Shown one piece after another: positions 54,550-63,920 of a stretch of DNA of 64,000 nt. Below the pieces are notes generated by a model that saw only the letters and a list, made by a program, of their open reading frames with translations, ran no database searches and was not told the DNA's origin. The stretch's first letter is position 1, and each line of letters begins with the position of its first letter. The DNA comes from Bradyrhizobium australiense (lineage in GTDB: Bacteria; Pseudomonadota; Alphaproteobacteria; Rhizobiales; Xanthobacteraceae). A program made the translations under genes and the position numbers. The DNA lies in assembly GCF_013114825.1 (NCBI RefSeq), contig NZ_JAAVLX010000003.1, forward strand, positions 372,001-436,000, written 5' to 3'.

Positions 54550-55890
54550 ATGCTCCGCGCCGAAGACAACAGATTCCTCACCGAGAGCGGTCCTGGCACG
54601 GGAATGGGCGAATTGCTGCGCCGGTTCTGGATTCCCGTGTTGCTTTCCGAAGAACTGCCGGAAGCCGACGGTCCCCCAAGAAAGATCGTAGTCATGGGCG
54701 AGGAGCTGCTCGCTTTTCGTGACACCCGCGGCATCGTTGGGGTCATCGATCAGTACTGCCCGCATCGCGGCGCCAATCTCTGGCTGGGGCGCAACGAGGA
54801 ATGCGGCATTCGCTGCGTCTATCACGGCTGGAAGTTCGATACCGACGGCCGCTGCGTCGACATGCCGACCTCCTATCCCGACCTCAACGCAAAAGACCTC
54901 ATTCGTATCAAGTCGTATCCGGTGCGCGAATGGGGCGACATGATCTGGGCCTATATGGGTCCGGCGGATCAGGTCCCCGAGCTGCCTGCGCTGGAAATGG
55001 CGCTGGTGCCGCCCTCGCACCGCTACGTCTCGAAGAAATGGCAGGACTGCAACTGGGTGCAGGCGCTGGAAGGCTCGATCGACACCGCGCATTTCACCTT
55101 TGCGCATCTCTCCTTTGAAAAGGAAGAAAACGAAATACTCGACATCAAGAAGCATTTCGTGAATCCGCTGACGCGCGTGGCCACCGACCACATGAGATGG
55201 ATCGCCGAGGACCCGCGCCCGGTAATTAAGATCAATCCGCATGAGGCCGGCCTGACGGTCGCCGGCGGACGGCTCACCGGCAGCGACAATATCTACTGGC
55301 GTATCGCCCAGTTCCTGATGCCGGTTCACGCCTATGCGCCGAGTTCCATGCCGGGCGAGAATATCTTCGGCCAGAGTTTCATTCCGGTGAACGATACGAG
55401 CTGCTGGATCTTCACCTATGCCTGGAATCCGGAACGCCCGCTGACACAGGCGGAGCGCGATGGCTACGACCGCGGCAACGGCGTGATGTCGGAGGTCGAC
55501 GAGAATTATATTCCGCTGCGAAACAAATCGAACGACTATCTGATCGATCGCAAGCTGCAGAAGACCAACAGCTACACCGGCATCAAGGGTGTATCCGAGC
55601 AGGACGCGGCCGTGCAGGACAGCCAGGGCCCGATCGCCGACCGCACGCGCGAACATCTCGGCCCGACCGACCTCGGCATCATGCATTTCCGGAAGCTCGT
55701 GATGGATGCCGCCCGGGCGCTGCAGAAGGGCGAGGCGCCGCCGCACCTGAAGCATCAGGACCGCTACGCCGTGCGCTCCGGCGCCTGCGTCACCAGCAAG
55801 GCCAAGGATCTCACCGCTGTCATGATCGAGCGGTTCGGCGATGCGGCCGGCTATGTTGGCGGTCCCGGCAGGAACGCGGCGGCGGAGTAG
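54550..55890 (+). CDS. Rieske aromatic ring-hydroxylating oxygenase (phthalate-dioxygenase type)
   Basis: Oxygenase alpha subunit, 446 residues. The Rieske 2Fe-2S ligands are Cys70, His72 (QYCPHRGANL) and Cys89, His92 (CVYHGWKF). The mononuclear iron site is GSIDTAHFTFAHLSF with His ligands near 181 and 186. Length and layout fit the single-component phthalate/vanillate-O-demethylase class, which works with a separate reductase not found here. GGAGGACGCCG precedes the ATG. The substrate is probably a plant or synthetic aromatic acid (inference). Confidence 0.9.
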   Translation: MLRAEDNRFLTESGPGTGMGELLRRFWIPVLLSEELPEADGPPRKIVVMGEELLAFRDTRGIVGVIDQYCPHRGANLWLGRNEECGIRCVYHGWKFDTDGRCVDMPTSYPDLNAKDLIRIKSYPVREWGDMIWAYMGPADQVPELPALEMALVPPSHRYVSKKWQDCNWVQALEGSIDTAHFTFAHLSFEKEENEILDIKKHFVNPLTRVATDHMRWIAEDPRPVIKINPHEAGLTVAGGRLTGSDNIYWRIAQFLMPVHAYAPSSMPGENIFGQSFIPVNDTSCWIFTYAWNPERPLTQAERDGYDRGNGVMSEVDENYIPLRNKSNDYLIDRKLQKTNSYTGIKGVSEQDAAVQDSQGPIADRTREHLGPTDLGIMHFRKLVMDAARALQKGEAPPHLKHQDRYAVRSGACVTSKAKDLTAVMIERFGDAAGYVGGPGRNAAAE

Positions 55891-55934
55891 GGGATCTGTC
55901 TACAAGGGGCACACGCGTCGCGTCTGGTTCTGGC

Positions 55935-56750
55935 TTGTGGCCCCGAAGTCGCACCATTGTCGCGGTGATCCTCGCATCATCGCTGGCGTGGATAGATCTC
56001 TGCAGCGTGGCGTGGCCGCGAGAAGCCGCCAAGGTGGCGCAGAAGTCGCGCGTTCCCAGGAAAGGCACCGTGGGCTGCGATCGGTCCAAATTCCGGATCG
56101 TCCTGGATGTCGGACATACCGCCGAAGCGCCCGGCGCGATGAGTGCGCGCAATGTCCGGGAGTTCGACTTCAATCTGGGGCTGGCGAAACGAATCGAGGA
56201 GAAATTGAAGGCTGACGGCTTTGCGGAAACCAGCCTGCTGGTGACGGAAGGCAAGGCAAAGCCGAGCCTGTTCAAGCGGGCAACTGCCGTCAATGATTCA
56301 AGCGCCAAACTCGTCCTGTCGATTCACCATGACGCCGTGCCCGAATCATTTCTGGAGGAGTGGGAGTTTGAGGGCAGGAAGAGCCACTTCAGCGACAGAT
56401 TCAGCGGCTATTCGATTTTTGTGTCCCGTGAAAACCGGAAATTTGTGTCCAGTCTGAATTTTGCCCGGCTGCTCGGTCTCAAAATGAAGAAGCAGGGTCT
56501 GCAATTTGCGCGTCAATACTCGCAGCCGTTCATGGGCCGATACCGGCGAAAACTCCTCGACAAGAATGCAGGCATCTATCAGTTCGACCATCTCGTCGTG
56601 CTGCAACGTGCCCGAATGGCGGCCGTTCTGTTCGAAGCCGGTTCGATCATCAACCGGGACGAAGAGCTGGCGATGAGCTCGCCGGAGCGCCAGGATATGA
56701 TCAGCGCGGCCGTGACCGAGGCTATGCAGGAATTTTGCAAGTTGCGCTAA
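55935..56750 (+). CDS. N-acetylmuramoyl-L-alanine amidase (Amidase_3)
   Basis: Exported zinc amidase of about 271 residues. The N-terminal signal reads MWPRSRTIVAVILASSLAWI. Catalytic and zinc residues are visible as LDVGHTAEAPGA (His), NVREFDFNLGLAKRI (Glu), SIHHDAV (His) and FEAGSIINRDEE (Glu). It would split septal or general peptidoglycan side chains. The start is uncertain. I use a TTG that yields a proper signal peptide with basic N-region; a GTG ten codons later is an alternative. It stands alone, 44 bases after the Rieske gene. Confidence 0.82.
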   Translation: MWPRSRTIVAVILASSLAWIDLCSVAWPREAAKVAQKSRVPRKGTVGCDRSKFRIVLDVGHTAEAPGAMSARNVREFDFNLGLAKRIEEKLKADGFAETSLLVTEGKAKPSLFKRATAVNDSSAKLVLSIHHDAVPESFLEEWEFEGRKSHFSDRFSGYSIFVSRENRKFVSSLNFARLLGLKMKKQGLQFARQYSQPFMGRYRRKLLDKNAGIYQFDHLVVLQRARMAAVLFEAGSIINRDEELAMSSPERQDMISAAVTEAMQEFCKLR

Positions 56751-56790
56751 CGCGCTCGACGATGAGGGCCGCGCCCGCGCCTTGAGATGA

Positions 56791-58398
56791 CTACAACGCG
56801 ATCTTCCGATACTCCCGGTTGCTCAAACTTGCTTCCTCCAGGTCGAGGTCGCGCTCAATCCGCCGCCGTGTTTCGTCGGTGATCTTGCCGTCGCGGAGCA
56901 GGACGTGAATGAATTTTCGCTCGGTCGCAATCAATTCCCGCGTCAGCTCGGCGCCGGCAGCCGTGATGTCATGCGCGTCGGGTTCAAGTGAACTGGGTAG
57001 CTGGCTGGTGCGTATTTCGTGCCGTGCACGCAACAGTTTGACGACTTCGTCGGAGAGTTCGCGGTCGTCGGTGATGGCGTCGAGCGACTTCAGCGCGGCA
57101 TCGAGCGCTTCGCGCCGCGCCGCGATCTCGGCTTCATGCTCGGCCAGATGCTCGGTGCGGCCATCTCTGGTGACGCCCAGCCATCGGGCCACCGGCGGCA
57201 ATCCGAGCCCCAATCCCACCAGCGTGATGAAGATGACGCCGAAGGCGACGAACAGGATCATGTCGCGGTAGGGAAACGCTTCGCCGCCAGGCAGCGCGAA
57301 GGGCAGGGCCAGCGCGGCGGCCAGCGACACCGCGCCGCGCACGCCGGTGAAGGCCACTATAAAGACGGCCTGCCACGATGGCGACGGATCGCGTTGCCGG
57401 GTTCGCTTGCTGAGCAGCCGCGGCAGATAGGTTGCCGGGTAGACCCAGGCAAAGCGCGCGACGATGACGATGACGGCGACCAGCGCGGTTGCGAGCAGGA
57501 TGTCCTGCAGCGGAAACGCCTTCGATTTCTCGAATAATAGCCGCATCTGGAATCCCGTCAGCAGGAACAATAGTCCCTCGACCAGGTAGATCACGAGGTC
57601 CCAGAAGAAGATGCCCTGCAGGCGTGTCGCCGATGAAATCAACAGCGGTCCATTCCAGCTTATATAGAGCCCGCAGGCCACGGTCGCGATCACGCCGGAG
57701 CCGCCGAGATGCTCGGGGATCCAGAAGGCGAGGTAGGGGGTGATCAGCGACAGCGTGATCTCGACCTGCGGATCCCGCGCGCGATGGCGTGCGCGCAAGG
57801 AGAGCCAGCCCACCGCCACACCGAACAGGATCTCGCCGACCACGATGACGGCGAAGGTGCCGGTGGCCTTCGGCAGCGAGAACAGGCCGGTCGAAATCGC
57901 CGCCACCGCGAACCGATAGAGGATCAGCGCGGTGGCGTCGTTGGCCAGTCCCTCGCCCTCGAGCACGACGAGAATGCGGCGCGGCATGCCGAGCTTGCGG
58001 GCAATCGCCAGCGGCGCCACCACGTCCGGCGGCGCGACGATCGCCCCCAGCAGGAAGCCGACACCCCACGGCAGCCCGATCAGATAGTGTGTCGCGGTCG
58101 CGACCGCGAAGGCGGTGAAGATCACGCAGCCGACCGACAGCAGGATGATCGGACGCAGATTGGATTTGAATTCGCGCCAGCTCATGGCGACGCTCGCCGA
58201 ATAGATCAGCGGCGGCAGGAATACGAGCAGCACGAGTTCAGGCGGCAATTCCACCGTCGGCATGCCCGGAACGAAGGCGAGCGCGATACCGGCGAGCAGC
58301 AGCAGGATGGCCGGCGCGACGTTGATCCGTCGCGCCAGCAACGCGGTCCCCGCCAGCACGGCGAGCAGGATCAAAAAGATCTGAAATTTAGCTTCCAT
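56791..58398 (-). CDS. CPA1-family Na+(K+)/H+ antiporter
   Basis: Cation/proton antiporter of 535 residues with about 12-13 helices. The ion-binding motif is VVLEGEGLANDATALILYRF (Asn-Asp pair), with FLPPLIYSASVAMSWREFKS, LLGAIVAPPDVVAPLAIARK and FTGVRGAVSLAAALALPFAL also present. The C-terminal ~130 residues are a charged cytoplasmic regulatory tail. The ATG of MEAKFQIF is used; another ATG four codons up is possible. Used for pH and sodium homeostasis. Confidence 0.9.
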   Translation of the reverse strand: MEAKFQIFLILLAVLAGTALLARRINVAPAILLLLAGIALAFVPGMPTVELPPELVLLVFLPPLIYSASVAMSWREFKSNLRPIILLSVGCVIFTAFAVATATHYLIGLPWGVGFLLGAIVAPPDVVAPLAIARKLGMPRRILVVLEGEGLANDATALILYRFAVAAISTGLFSLPKATGTFAVIVVGEILFGVAVGWLSLRARHRARDPQVEITLSLITPYLAFWIPEHLGGSGVIATVACGLYISWNGPLLISSATRLQGIFFWDLVIYLVEGLLFLLTGFQMRLLFEKSKAFPLQDILLATALVAVIVIVARFAWVYPATYLPRLLSKRTRQRDPSPSWQAVFIVAFTGVRGAVSLAAALALPFALPGGEAFPYRDMILFVAFGVIFITLVGLGLGLPPVARWLGVTRDGRTEHLAEHEAEIAARREALDAALKSLDAITDDRELSDEVVKLLRARHEIRTSQLPSSLEPDAHDITAAGAELTRELIATERKFIHVLLRDGKITDETRRRIERDLDLEEASLSNREYRKIAL

Positions 58399-58410
58399 GA
58401 TCGCCCCCAT

Positions 58411-58799
58411 TCGCAGGGAAAAACCGCGAGGTCAATGCGCAACGCGTGCTCACGGATGAAGGGCGACGTGGTTTCAAATCACCCCTGCAAAATTTGTGAG
58501 GGCGCATCAGAACCCGCCCGATCATTACCAGCACGGAGCCGGCTTCGGCAGGCGAAGTGGACGGGAGCATTGAGGTGACGCAAATTGGTCGGCATGCCGA
58601 TTGTGATCGGCGCCAGTATGGGCGATCTTCCTGGCCGTCCGCGCTGTCGGGGCGCCACAACGCGAAACTGGCGATCGCTTTTATCGAGGTCGCCGACCCG
58701 GCTGACGCTATCGGTCGTCGTGATTTGGGTGATCCGGGGCGACCGCGGTCCCCGCAGTGGTGGCTCAGAACAGCGCCGGCGGGCGCGCAAGCCTGAGGG
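58411..58799. other. Gap between the antiporter and the NTF2-like gene
   Basis: About 390 bases in which both strands stay open for 80-100 codons, but with Arg/Ser-rich nonsense composition, no ribosome site and no recognisable motif. I regard it as non-coding. No palindromic element is visible here, unlike in most other gaps. Confidence 0.4.
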
Positions 58800-59174
58800 T
58801 TACTCGCGCAGATCGTAGCGATAGGATTTCGAGACGATCTTCCAGCCGTCGCGCAGCTTCATCGCCACCAGATAGTCAGTAAAATAGCGCGGCGGCAATT
58901 GGCAGCGTACCTTGATGAAGGCGGTCTGATCATCCGAGCGGTCGATGGTAACAATGAAATCCTCGCGCGGCTTGCCTTCGGCCTTGGCGGAGGGCCGCTT
59001 GCGCACTCGGTCGAGCCAGTCCGGCACAGTCAGCACCTGCAACTCGCCCTTCTCCAGCCAGCGCAAATCGGCGCTTGCATCGAAGATCGCGCCGAGCTTG
59101 TCGGCATCGCCCTCGTAGAGGCCATCGAAATAGTTCTGCACCACGGCTTCGACGGTCGATCGGTCTGGATTCAC
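58800..59174 (-). CDS. NTF2/SnoaL-like domain protein
   Basis: 124-residue protein with the cone-shaped alpha+beta NTF2 fold, putative lumazine-binding subgroup. Segments: STVEAVVQNYFDGLYEGDAD, then KLGAIFDASADLRWLEKGEL and terminal MKLRDGWKIVSKSYRYDLRE. A GTG start with GGGAGG six bases before it (MNPDRSTVEAVV) is preferred over the longer frame, which lacks a ribosome site. The family includes isomerases, binding proteins and unknowns; function cannot be specified. Confidence 0.82.
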   Translation of the reverse strand: MNPDRSTVEAVVQNYFDGLYEGDADKLGAIFDASADLRWLEKGELQVLTVPDWLDRVRKRPSAKAEGKPREDFIVTIDRSDDQTAFIKVRCQLPPRYFTDYLVAMKLRDGWKIVSKSYRYDLRE

Positions 59175-59485
59175 GGCTTTCCTCCCGGGCAAAACAGAAA
59201 CATCCGAGGTGAATTTAGCCATGGACCGGCTGATCGCGCTATTGAGAAAAGGCACACGCTCGCATCATTGCCTAAGAATGCGTTTGCCCCCTGGGGCTGT
59301 GTTGGGAACCCCGGGGCTGAGGCGGCATCGGCGGCGCCGAACCTGTGGGCCTGTTCGCCTGACTAAGGATACAGCGAGAGTGCCAAGTCACATCGGCGTG
59401 GTTCGTGACCTAACTCACAAAGCGGTGGTCAGGCTTCTGATAGGCAGACCGGTGTGGTAAAAAAGTACGAGGCTCCGGAGCAGTC
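59175..59485. other. Gap before the caspase-like gene
   Basis: About 310 bases without a credible frame. It should contain divergent promoters for the NTF2-like and caspase-like genes. No palindrome or consensus promoter is obvious. Confidence 0.35.
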
Positions 59486-61240
59486 ATGACGATGTCTGGA
59501 TCGCTAAAATTGTGCCGATGGGCACTTGCAGCCGCCGCCGTCCTGCTGGCGAGCGAGCCGGCCTTTGCCGAGAAGCGCGTGGCGCTGATCCTCGGCAATT
59601 CCGCCTACCAGAACGTCGCACCGCTCACCAATCCGGTTAACGACAGTTCCAAAATCGCGGCGACGCTGAAGGACGCCGGCTTCGATGTCGTCGATTCCCG
59701 CCGCGACTTGCCGGCGGCCGAGACCCGCCGCGCGCTGCGCGACTTCGCCGACCGCGCGCGGGATGCCGATATCGCGGTGGTCTATTACGCCGGCCACGGC
59801 ATCGAAGTTGACGGCGCGAATTATCTGATTCCTGTCGATGCGCGGCTGGAACGCGATACCGACATCTATGATGAAGGCCTCTCGCTCGACCGCATCCTGA
59901 TTGCGATCGAACCGGCCAAGAAATTGCGGCTCGTGATTCTCGATGCGTGTCGCGACAATCCGTTTGCCCGAACCATGAAGCGTACCGTCGCGTCGCGCGC
60001 GATCGGGCAAGGCCTGGCCAAGGTCGAGCCGACCAGCCCGAACGTCCTGATCGCCTATTCGGCCAAGGCCGGTTCGACTGCGGCCGACGGTGACGGCCAG
60101 AACAGCCCGTTCACGGCGGCGCTATCGCATCATCTGACCAGGCCCGGGCTCGACGTGCGCCGCGCGTTCGGCTTTGTCCGCGACGAGGTGCTCAAGACCA
60201 CCAATAATCGGCAGGAACCTTTTGTGTATGGTTCGCTCGGCGGCGAAGACGTGCCGCTGGTGCCGGCACCGCGCGCGGCGCCTGCTGCGGTGGCTGCAGC
60301 GACGCCCGCTCTGAGCGCGCAGGCCGAAGCCCGCCGCGATTACGAACTTGCGCTGCAGATCGGCAACAAGAGCGCGCTCAACGCCTTCCTCGCGCAATAT
60401 CCCGACGGCTTCTATTCGAGTCTCGCAAAACTTCAGCTCGACAAAATCGCGGCCGAAGAGGCGCGTGTCGCGGCGACCGAGAAGGCGCGGCTGGCCGAGC
60501 AGGAACGGGCGCGGCTCGCCGCCGAAGGCGCCCAGAAGTCGCAACAGGCAAAGGCCGAGGCGGAAGCCAAGGCCGCCGAGCAGGCGCGCATCGCAGCCGA
60601 AAAGGCCAAGCAGGTGGCGCAGGACCAGGCGGCCGCAGCCGAACAGAAGCGCGTCGCCGCCGAAAGCGCCGCTGCCGACAAGGATAAGCCTGTGAATCTG
60701 GCGGCCCTCACGCCCGCAACGCAGCAGCCTGATGTTGCCAAGTCAGTCCAGGCCGAGCTGCGCCGCGTCGGCTGCCTGACCGGCAATGCCGACGGCAACT
60801 GGAATAGCGCATCGCAGCGCTCGTTGAGCCTGTTCAACCGCTATGCCGGAACCAAGCTCGACACCAAGGTCGCCAGCGTCGATACGCTCGATACCCTCAA
60901 GTTGAAGTCGTCGCGGGTGTGCCCGCTGGTGTGCGAGCACGGCTTCAAGGCCGAGGGCGAGCGCTGCACCAAGATCACCTGTGCCGAGGGCTCGTCCCTC
61001 AACGACGACAATGAATGCGAGAAGCGCAACGCCAGGAAGCCGGTCGCGAGGCGCGACAGGCCGGAAGCAAGGCGGGTTCCGGAAGCAAGGCAAGGTCGGG
61101 AACCAAAGCAAGTTATCGTAACGCGTTCTCATGGACCGACTGGTCCAGGGCTGTCATCGACAGGCCGTCCGCTCACCGGCCTCGAACGCCAGCAGGGCTG
61201 CAATGGCTACCAGGCCATCATGTCGGGCGTGTGCCCGTAA
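59486..61240 (+). CDS. Exported caspase-like (peptidase C14) protein
   Basis: 584-residue protein with a signal peptide (cleavage about FAFA-EKR) followed by a caspase-like domain (residues 30-255). The catalytic dyad is His104 (YYAGHGIE) and Cys155 (LDACRDNPF). The ALILGNSAYQNVAPL opening is usual for prokaryotic C14 members. Residues ~285-400 form an Ala/Glu/Lys-rich coiled coil (EEARVAATEKARLAEQERAR). Next comes a short peptidoglycan-binding-like unit (VQAELRRVGCLTGNADGNWN). The C-terminal part is Cys-containing and basic (CPLVCEHGFKAEGERC, GCNGYQAIMSGVCP). The layout suggests a periplasmic protease or scaffold. Biological role unknown. Confidence 0.85.
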   Translation: MTMSGSLKLCRWALAAAAVLLASEPAFAEKRVALILGNSAYQNVAPLTNPVNDSSKIAATLKDAGFDVVDSRRDLPAAETRRALRDFADRARDADIAVVYYAGHGIEVDGANYLIPVDARLERDTDIYDEGLSLDRILIAIEPAKKLRLVILDACRDNPFARTMKRTVASRAIGQGLAKVEPTSPNVLIAYSAKAGSTAADGDGQNSPFTAALSHHLTRPGLDVRRAFGFVRDEVLKTTNNRQEPFVYGSLGGEDVPLVPAPRAAPAAVAAATPALSAQAEARRDYELALQIGNKSALNAFLAQYPDGFYSSLAKLQLDKIAAEEARVAATEKARLAEQERARLAAEGAQKSQQAKAEAEAKAAEQARIAAEKAKQVAQDQAAAAEQKRVAAESAAADKDKPVNLAALTPATQQPDVAKSVQAELRRVGCLTGNADGNWNSASQRSLSLFNRYAGTKLDTKVASVDTLDTLKLKSSRVCPLVCEHGFKAEGERCTKITCAEGSSLNDDNECEKRNARKPVARRDRPEARRVPEARQGREPKQVIVTRSHGPTGPGLSSTGRPLTGLERQQGCNGYQAIMSGVCP

Positions 61241-61294
61241 CGGCGGCCGGTATTAGATCAAGCCCACATTGGCGACGGCGGGGCCAATAGCTTT

Positions 61295-61975
61295 TCAAAT
61301 CGCGCTCGCCGCGATGTTCACCATCAGCGCCAGCAAGGCCGTGTTGAACACGAAGGAAATGATGCCGTGCACAGTGGCGGTGCGGCGGATGACTTTGTCG
61401 GTGATGCCGACGTCGGAGACCTGCGCGGTCATGCCGATCACGAACGAGAAGTAGACGAAATCCCAATAGTCCGGCTCGGCATGCGCCTCACCGCTCGGAA
61501 ACTGCAAGCCGCCGGGTTTGCTGCCGCGGTAGAATTCGTGGGCGTAGTGAAGCGCAAAGGCGGTATGCACCAGCGCCCATGAAAAAGCGATCGTCACCGT
61601 CGCCAGCATCAGCCCGGCCCGATTGCCTTTCGAGACGCCGAGCTCGAGCAGGATTGCGCCAAGGCTCGCGAGGGCGCCGAACGCGGTCACTAACAGGATC
61701 AGGAAACGCCCGTCATCCTGCAGCACCGCGCTGCGCCTGATGTGACCGACGCCGCAGCGCAGCATCATGATGTAGGCAAATACGAGATATAGCGCGGCAA
61801 ATACGTCCCAGCCGACAACAAGCCGCGTCGGCAGCCGCAGCGTGCCGGGTAGCAGCAGGAACGCGACCATGCCGACCGCGAGTGCGATGAAGGTGCGCGG
61901 CCTTCCGTAGACCACACGGACCGGCAGCGGCAGGTTCCGGAACCGAATAAGGTGAGCTTCGAATTCCTTGCTCAT
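61295..61975 (-). CDS. DUF1345 membrane protein
   Basis: 226 residues, five or six membrane helices, of the DUF1345 family. Typical segments: TFIALAVGMVAFLLLPG, WALVHTAFALHYAHEFYRG and EPDYWDFVYFSFVIGMTAQVSDV, the last being the family hallmark. Function unknown. It lies 17 bases after the prenyltransferase gene on the same strand, so the two may be co-transcribed. Confidence 0.88.
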   Translation of the reverse strand: MSKEFEAHLIRFRNLPLPVRVVYGRPRTFIALAVGMVAFLLLPGTLRLPTRLVVGWDVFAALYLVFAYIMMLRCGVGHIRRSAVLQDDGRFLILLVTAFGALASLGAILLELGVSKGNRAGLMLATVTIAFSWALVHTAFALHYAHEFYRGSKPGGLQFPSGEAHAEPDYWDFVYFSFVIGMTAQVSDVGITDKVIRRTATVHGIISFVFNTALLALMVNIAASAI

Positions 61976-61992
61976 CCGTTACCTTAAATGCG

Positions 61993-62913
61993 CTAGTTCT
62001 TGCGCTCCGCGACGAAGCGCGCCGCCGCGCGAAGCACGTCGCCCTTAGCTCCGAAGATCGACAACGCCGAATCGGCGCGCGCCAAGAGATCGCGCACGCG
62101 CTGCTTGGCGCCGTCGATGCCGAGCTGGGTAACGAAGGTGGTCTTGCCGAGCGCCGCATCCTGTCCGGTCTGCTTGCCGAGCGCCACCGCGTCGCCCTCG
62201 ACATCGAGCAAATCGTCGGCAATCTGGAAGGCTTCGCCGAGCGCGCGGCCGTAATCGTCGAGCGCCTGGTATTCCTTTTGCGTGGACTGGCCGAGGATCG
62301 CGCCGGCGATGCAGCCATAGCGCAATAGCGCGCCGGTCTTCATCTGCTGCAGCCGCGCCACGTCGACCGGTTCCCGATCGCCGAACCGCCCTTCGCCGGC
62401 GAGGTCGAGGATCTGGCCGCCGACCATGCCACCGACGCCGGAGGCGCGCGCCAGCGCCCGCGTCAGGAGCAGGCGCACATTGGCGTCCTCGTGGATCTCG
62501 TCGCGGGTGACAATGTCGAACGCCAGCGTCAATAGCCCGTCGCCGGCAAGGATCGCGGTGGCATCGTCGGTCTTCTTGTGCAGCGTCGGCCGGCCGCGGC
62601 GCAAATCGCTGTTATCCATTGCCGGCAAATCGTCATGGATCAGGGAATAGCAATGGATGCATTCGAGCGCCGCGCCGACCAGAAGGGCAGCCTCGCGCGG
62701 GACACCGAACACGGCGGAACTTTCCACCACCAGAAAGGGCCGGAGCCGCTTTCCGCCGTTAAGGCTGGAATAGCGCATCGCCTCCATCAGCCGCTTCGGC
62801 CGCGCGATCTCGTCGGGCAGCAGCGTATCGGACAACAGCTTTGCCAGCAGCGCTTCGGTATCCTCCGCGGTCTGGTCCAGTCGTTTGGCAAAATCGGCAG
62901 TGGCGGTCGTCAT
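61993..62913 (-). CDS. ispA: Polyprenyl diphosphate synthase (FPP synthase type)
   Basis: Isoprenoid chain-elongating enzyme of 306 residues. The first Asp-rich motif is HDDLPAMDNSDLRRGRPT and the second is FQIADDLLDVEGD. GGKRLRPFLVVESS and AALECIHCYSLIHDDL are also conserved. The layout fits class-II farnesyl diphosphate synthases (IspA); a GGPP synthase cannot be excluded. It would use products of the IspG pathway for quinones, hopanoids and carotenoids. It is transcribed leftward with the DUF1345 gene. Confidence 0.92.
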   Translation of the reverse strand: MTTATADFAKRLDQTAEDTEALLAKLLSDTLLPDEIARPKRLMEAMRYSSLNGGKRLRPFLVVESSAVFGVPREAALLVGAALECIHCYSLIHDDLPAMDNSDLRRGRPTLHKKTDDATAILAGDGLLTLAFDIVTRDEIHEDANVRLLLTRALARASGVGGMVGGQILDLAGEGRFGDREPVDVARLQQMKTGALLRYGCIAGAILGQSTQKEYQALDDYGRALGEAFQIADDLLDVEGDAVALGKQTGQDAALGKTTFVTQLGIDGAKQRVRDLLARADSALSIFGAKGDVLRAAARFVAERKN

Positions 62914-63035
62914 TAAGAATAGCTCCAGATCAATTTGGCCCGGACAATCGTTGATGGCAGGGGCTTCGTCAATTCCATGACGCAGGTCACAAAACCGCTG
63001 GAAAACTCTCGAAATATCATGGAGATGTCACTTGG

Positions 63036-63767
63036 GTGGGGCCTGTTCACCGGTCCCGGACGGCTTGGGCTGAACCGGAAGCATCCAATTTGCGCGTTGT
63101 CCGAATTCTAGTGCTGATCCTGTTGGCAGTGCTGTTGCTGCCCTATCTGGTGACGCCGTTCTACCGCACCGGGCATCCGATCTCGGCGCTGATGGCGTGG
63201 CGATGGCTCAAGGGCGCGCCGGTGTCGCGCCAATGGATCGATTTCAATGCGATTTCGCCCTACCTGCCGCGCTCGGTGGTCGGCTCCGAGGACGCCAAAT
63301 TCTGCAGCCATCGCGGGGTGGATTGGGGGGCATTGCAGGATGCCATCGACGATGCCGAGGACGGTGAGCCCGCCCGCGGCGGATCGACGATTACCCAGCA
63401 GGTGGCGAAGAACCTGTTCCTGTGGCCGGGCCGCAGCGTGGTCCGCAAGGCGCTGGAACTGCCACTCGCAATGTGGATCGACCTGGTGCTGCCCAAGCAG
63501 CGCATCCTGGAAATCTACCTCAACATCGCCGAACTAGGCCCGTCCGGGCAGTTCGGAGCCGAGGCCGGATCAATGTACGCGTTCGGCCATTCGGCCGCGA
63601 CGCTTTCCGCGCGTGAGGCGGCCTTGCTGGCGGCGATCTTGCCCAATCCGGTGCGACGGATCGCCCGCAATCCCGGCCCCGGGGTGCGCCGTCTGGCCGC
63701 CACCTACATGGCGCGGGCCAATGCCGCGGCGCTGCAGCGCTGCTGGAGCGAGAATCGCGCTCTTTGA
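63036..63767 (+). CDS. mtgA: Monofunctional peptidoglycan glycosyltransferase MtgA
   Basis: Membrane-anchored GT51 enzyme that polymerises lipid II without transpeptidase activity. One membrane helix ([19 protein letters not shown]), catalytic Glu in [37 protein letters not shown], and [20 protein letters not shown]. Total about 243 residues. The start is uncertain. I use a GTG with a distant GGAG; a TTG 18 codons later is an alternative. Complements the class A PBP found earlier in the window. Confidence 0.9.
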   Translation: MGPVHRSRTAWAEPEASNLRVVRILVLILLAVLLLPYLVTPFYRTGHPISALMAWRWLKGAPVSRQWIDFNAISPYLPRSVVGSEDAKFCSHRGVDWGALQDAIDDAEDGEPARGGSTITQQVAKNLFLWPGRSVVRKALELPLAMWIDLVLPKQRILEIYLNIAELGPSGQFGAEAGSMYAFGHSAATLSAREAALLAAILPNPVRRIARNPGPGVRRLAATYMARANAAALQRCWSENRAL

Positions 63768-63920
63768 GCCAATTTTCGGCCGTTTTTACCGCGGCGTGCC
63801 CTAGCTTTACGCCAGCCCATCCTCTATAAGCGCGGCCTTATCGGCATCGCAGCCCGTGCGCAAAGCGCTGGGCGGTCTGGTTTCGGACGGATGCCTCCGA
63901 CAACACCCTAGAGGACCGTT

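Noticed and set aside
54442..55755. 437-codon open frame opposite the Rieske gene
   Set aside because: Shadow of the codon-biased Rieske gene; no ribosome site or recognisable domain.
58388..58796. Overlapping short frames in the gap after the antiporter gene
   Set aside because: No ribosome site, Arg/Ser-rich chance composition, no similarity to any family I know.
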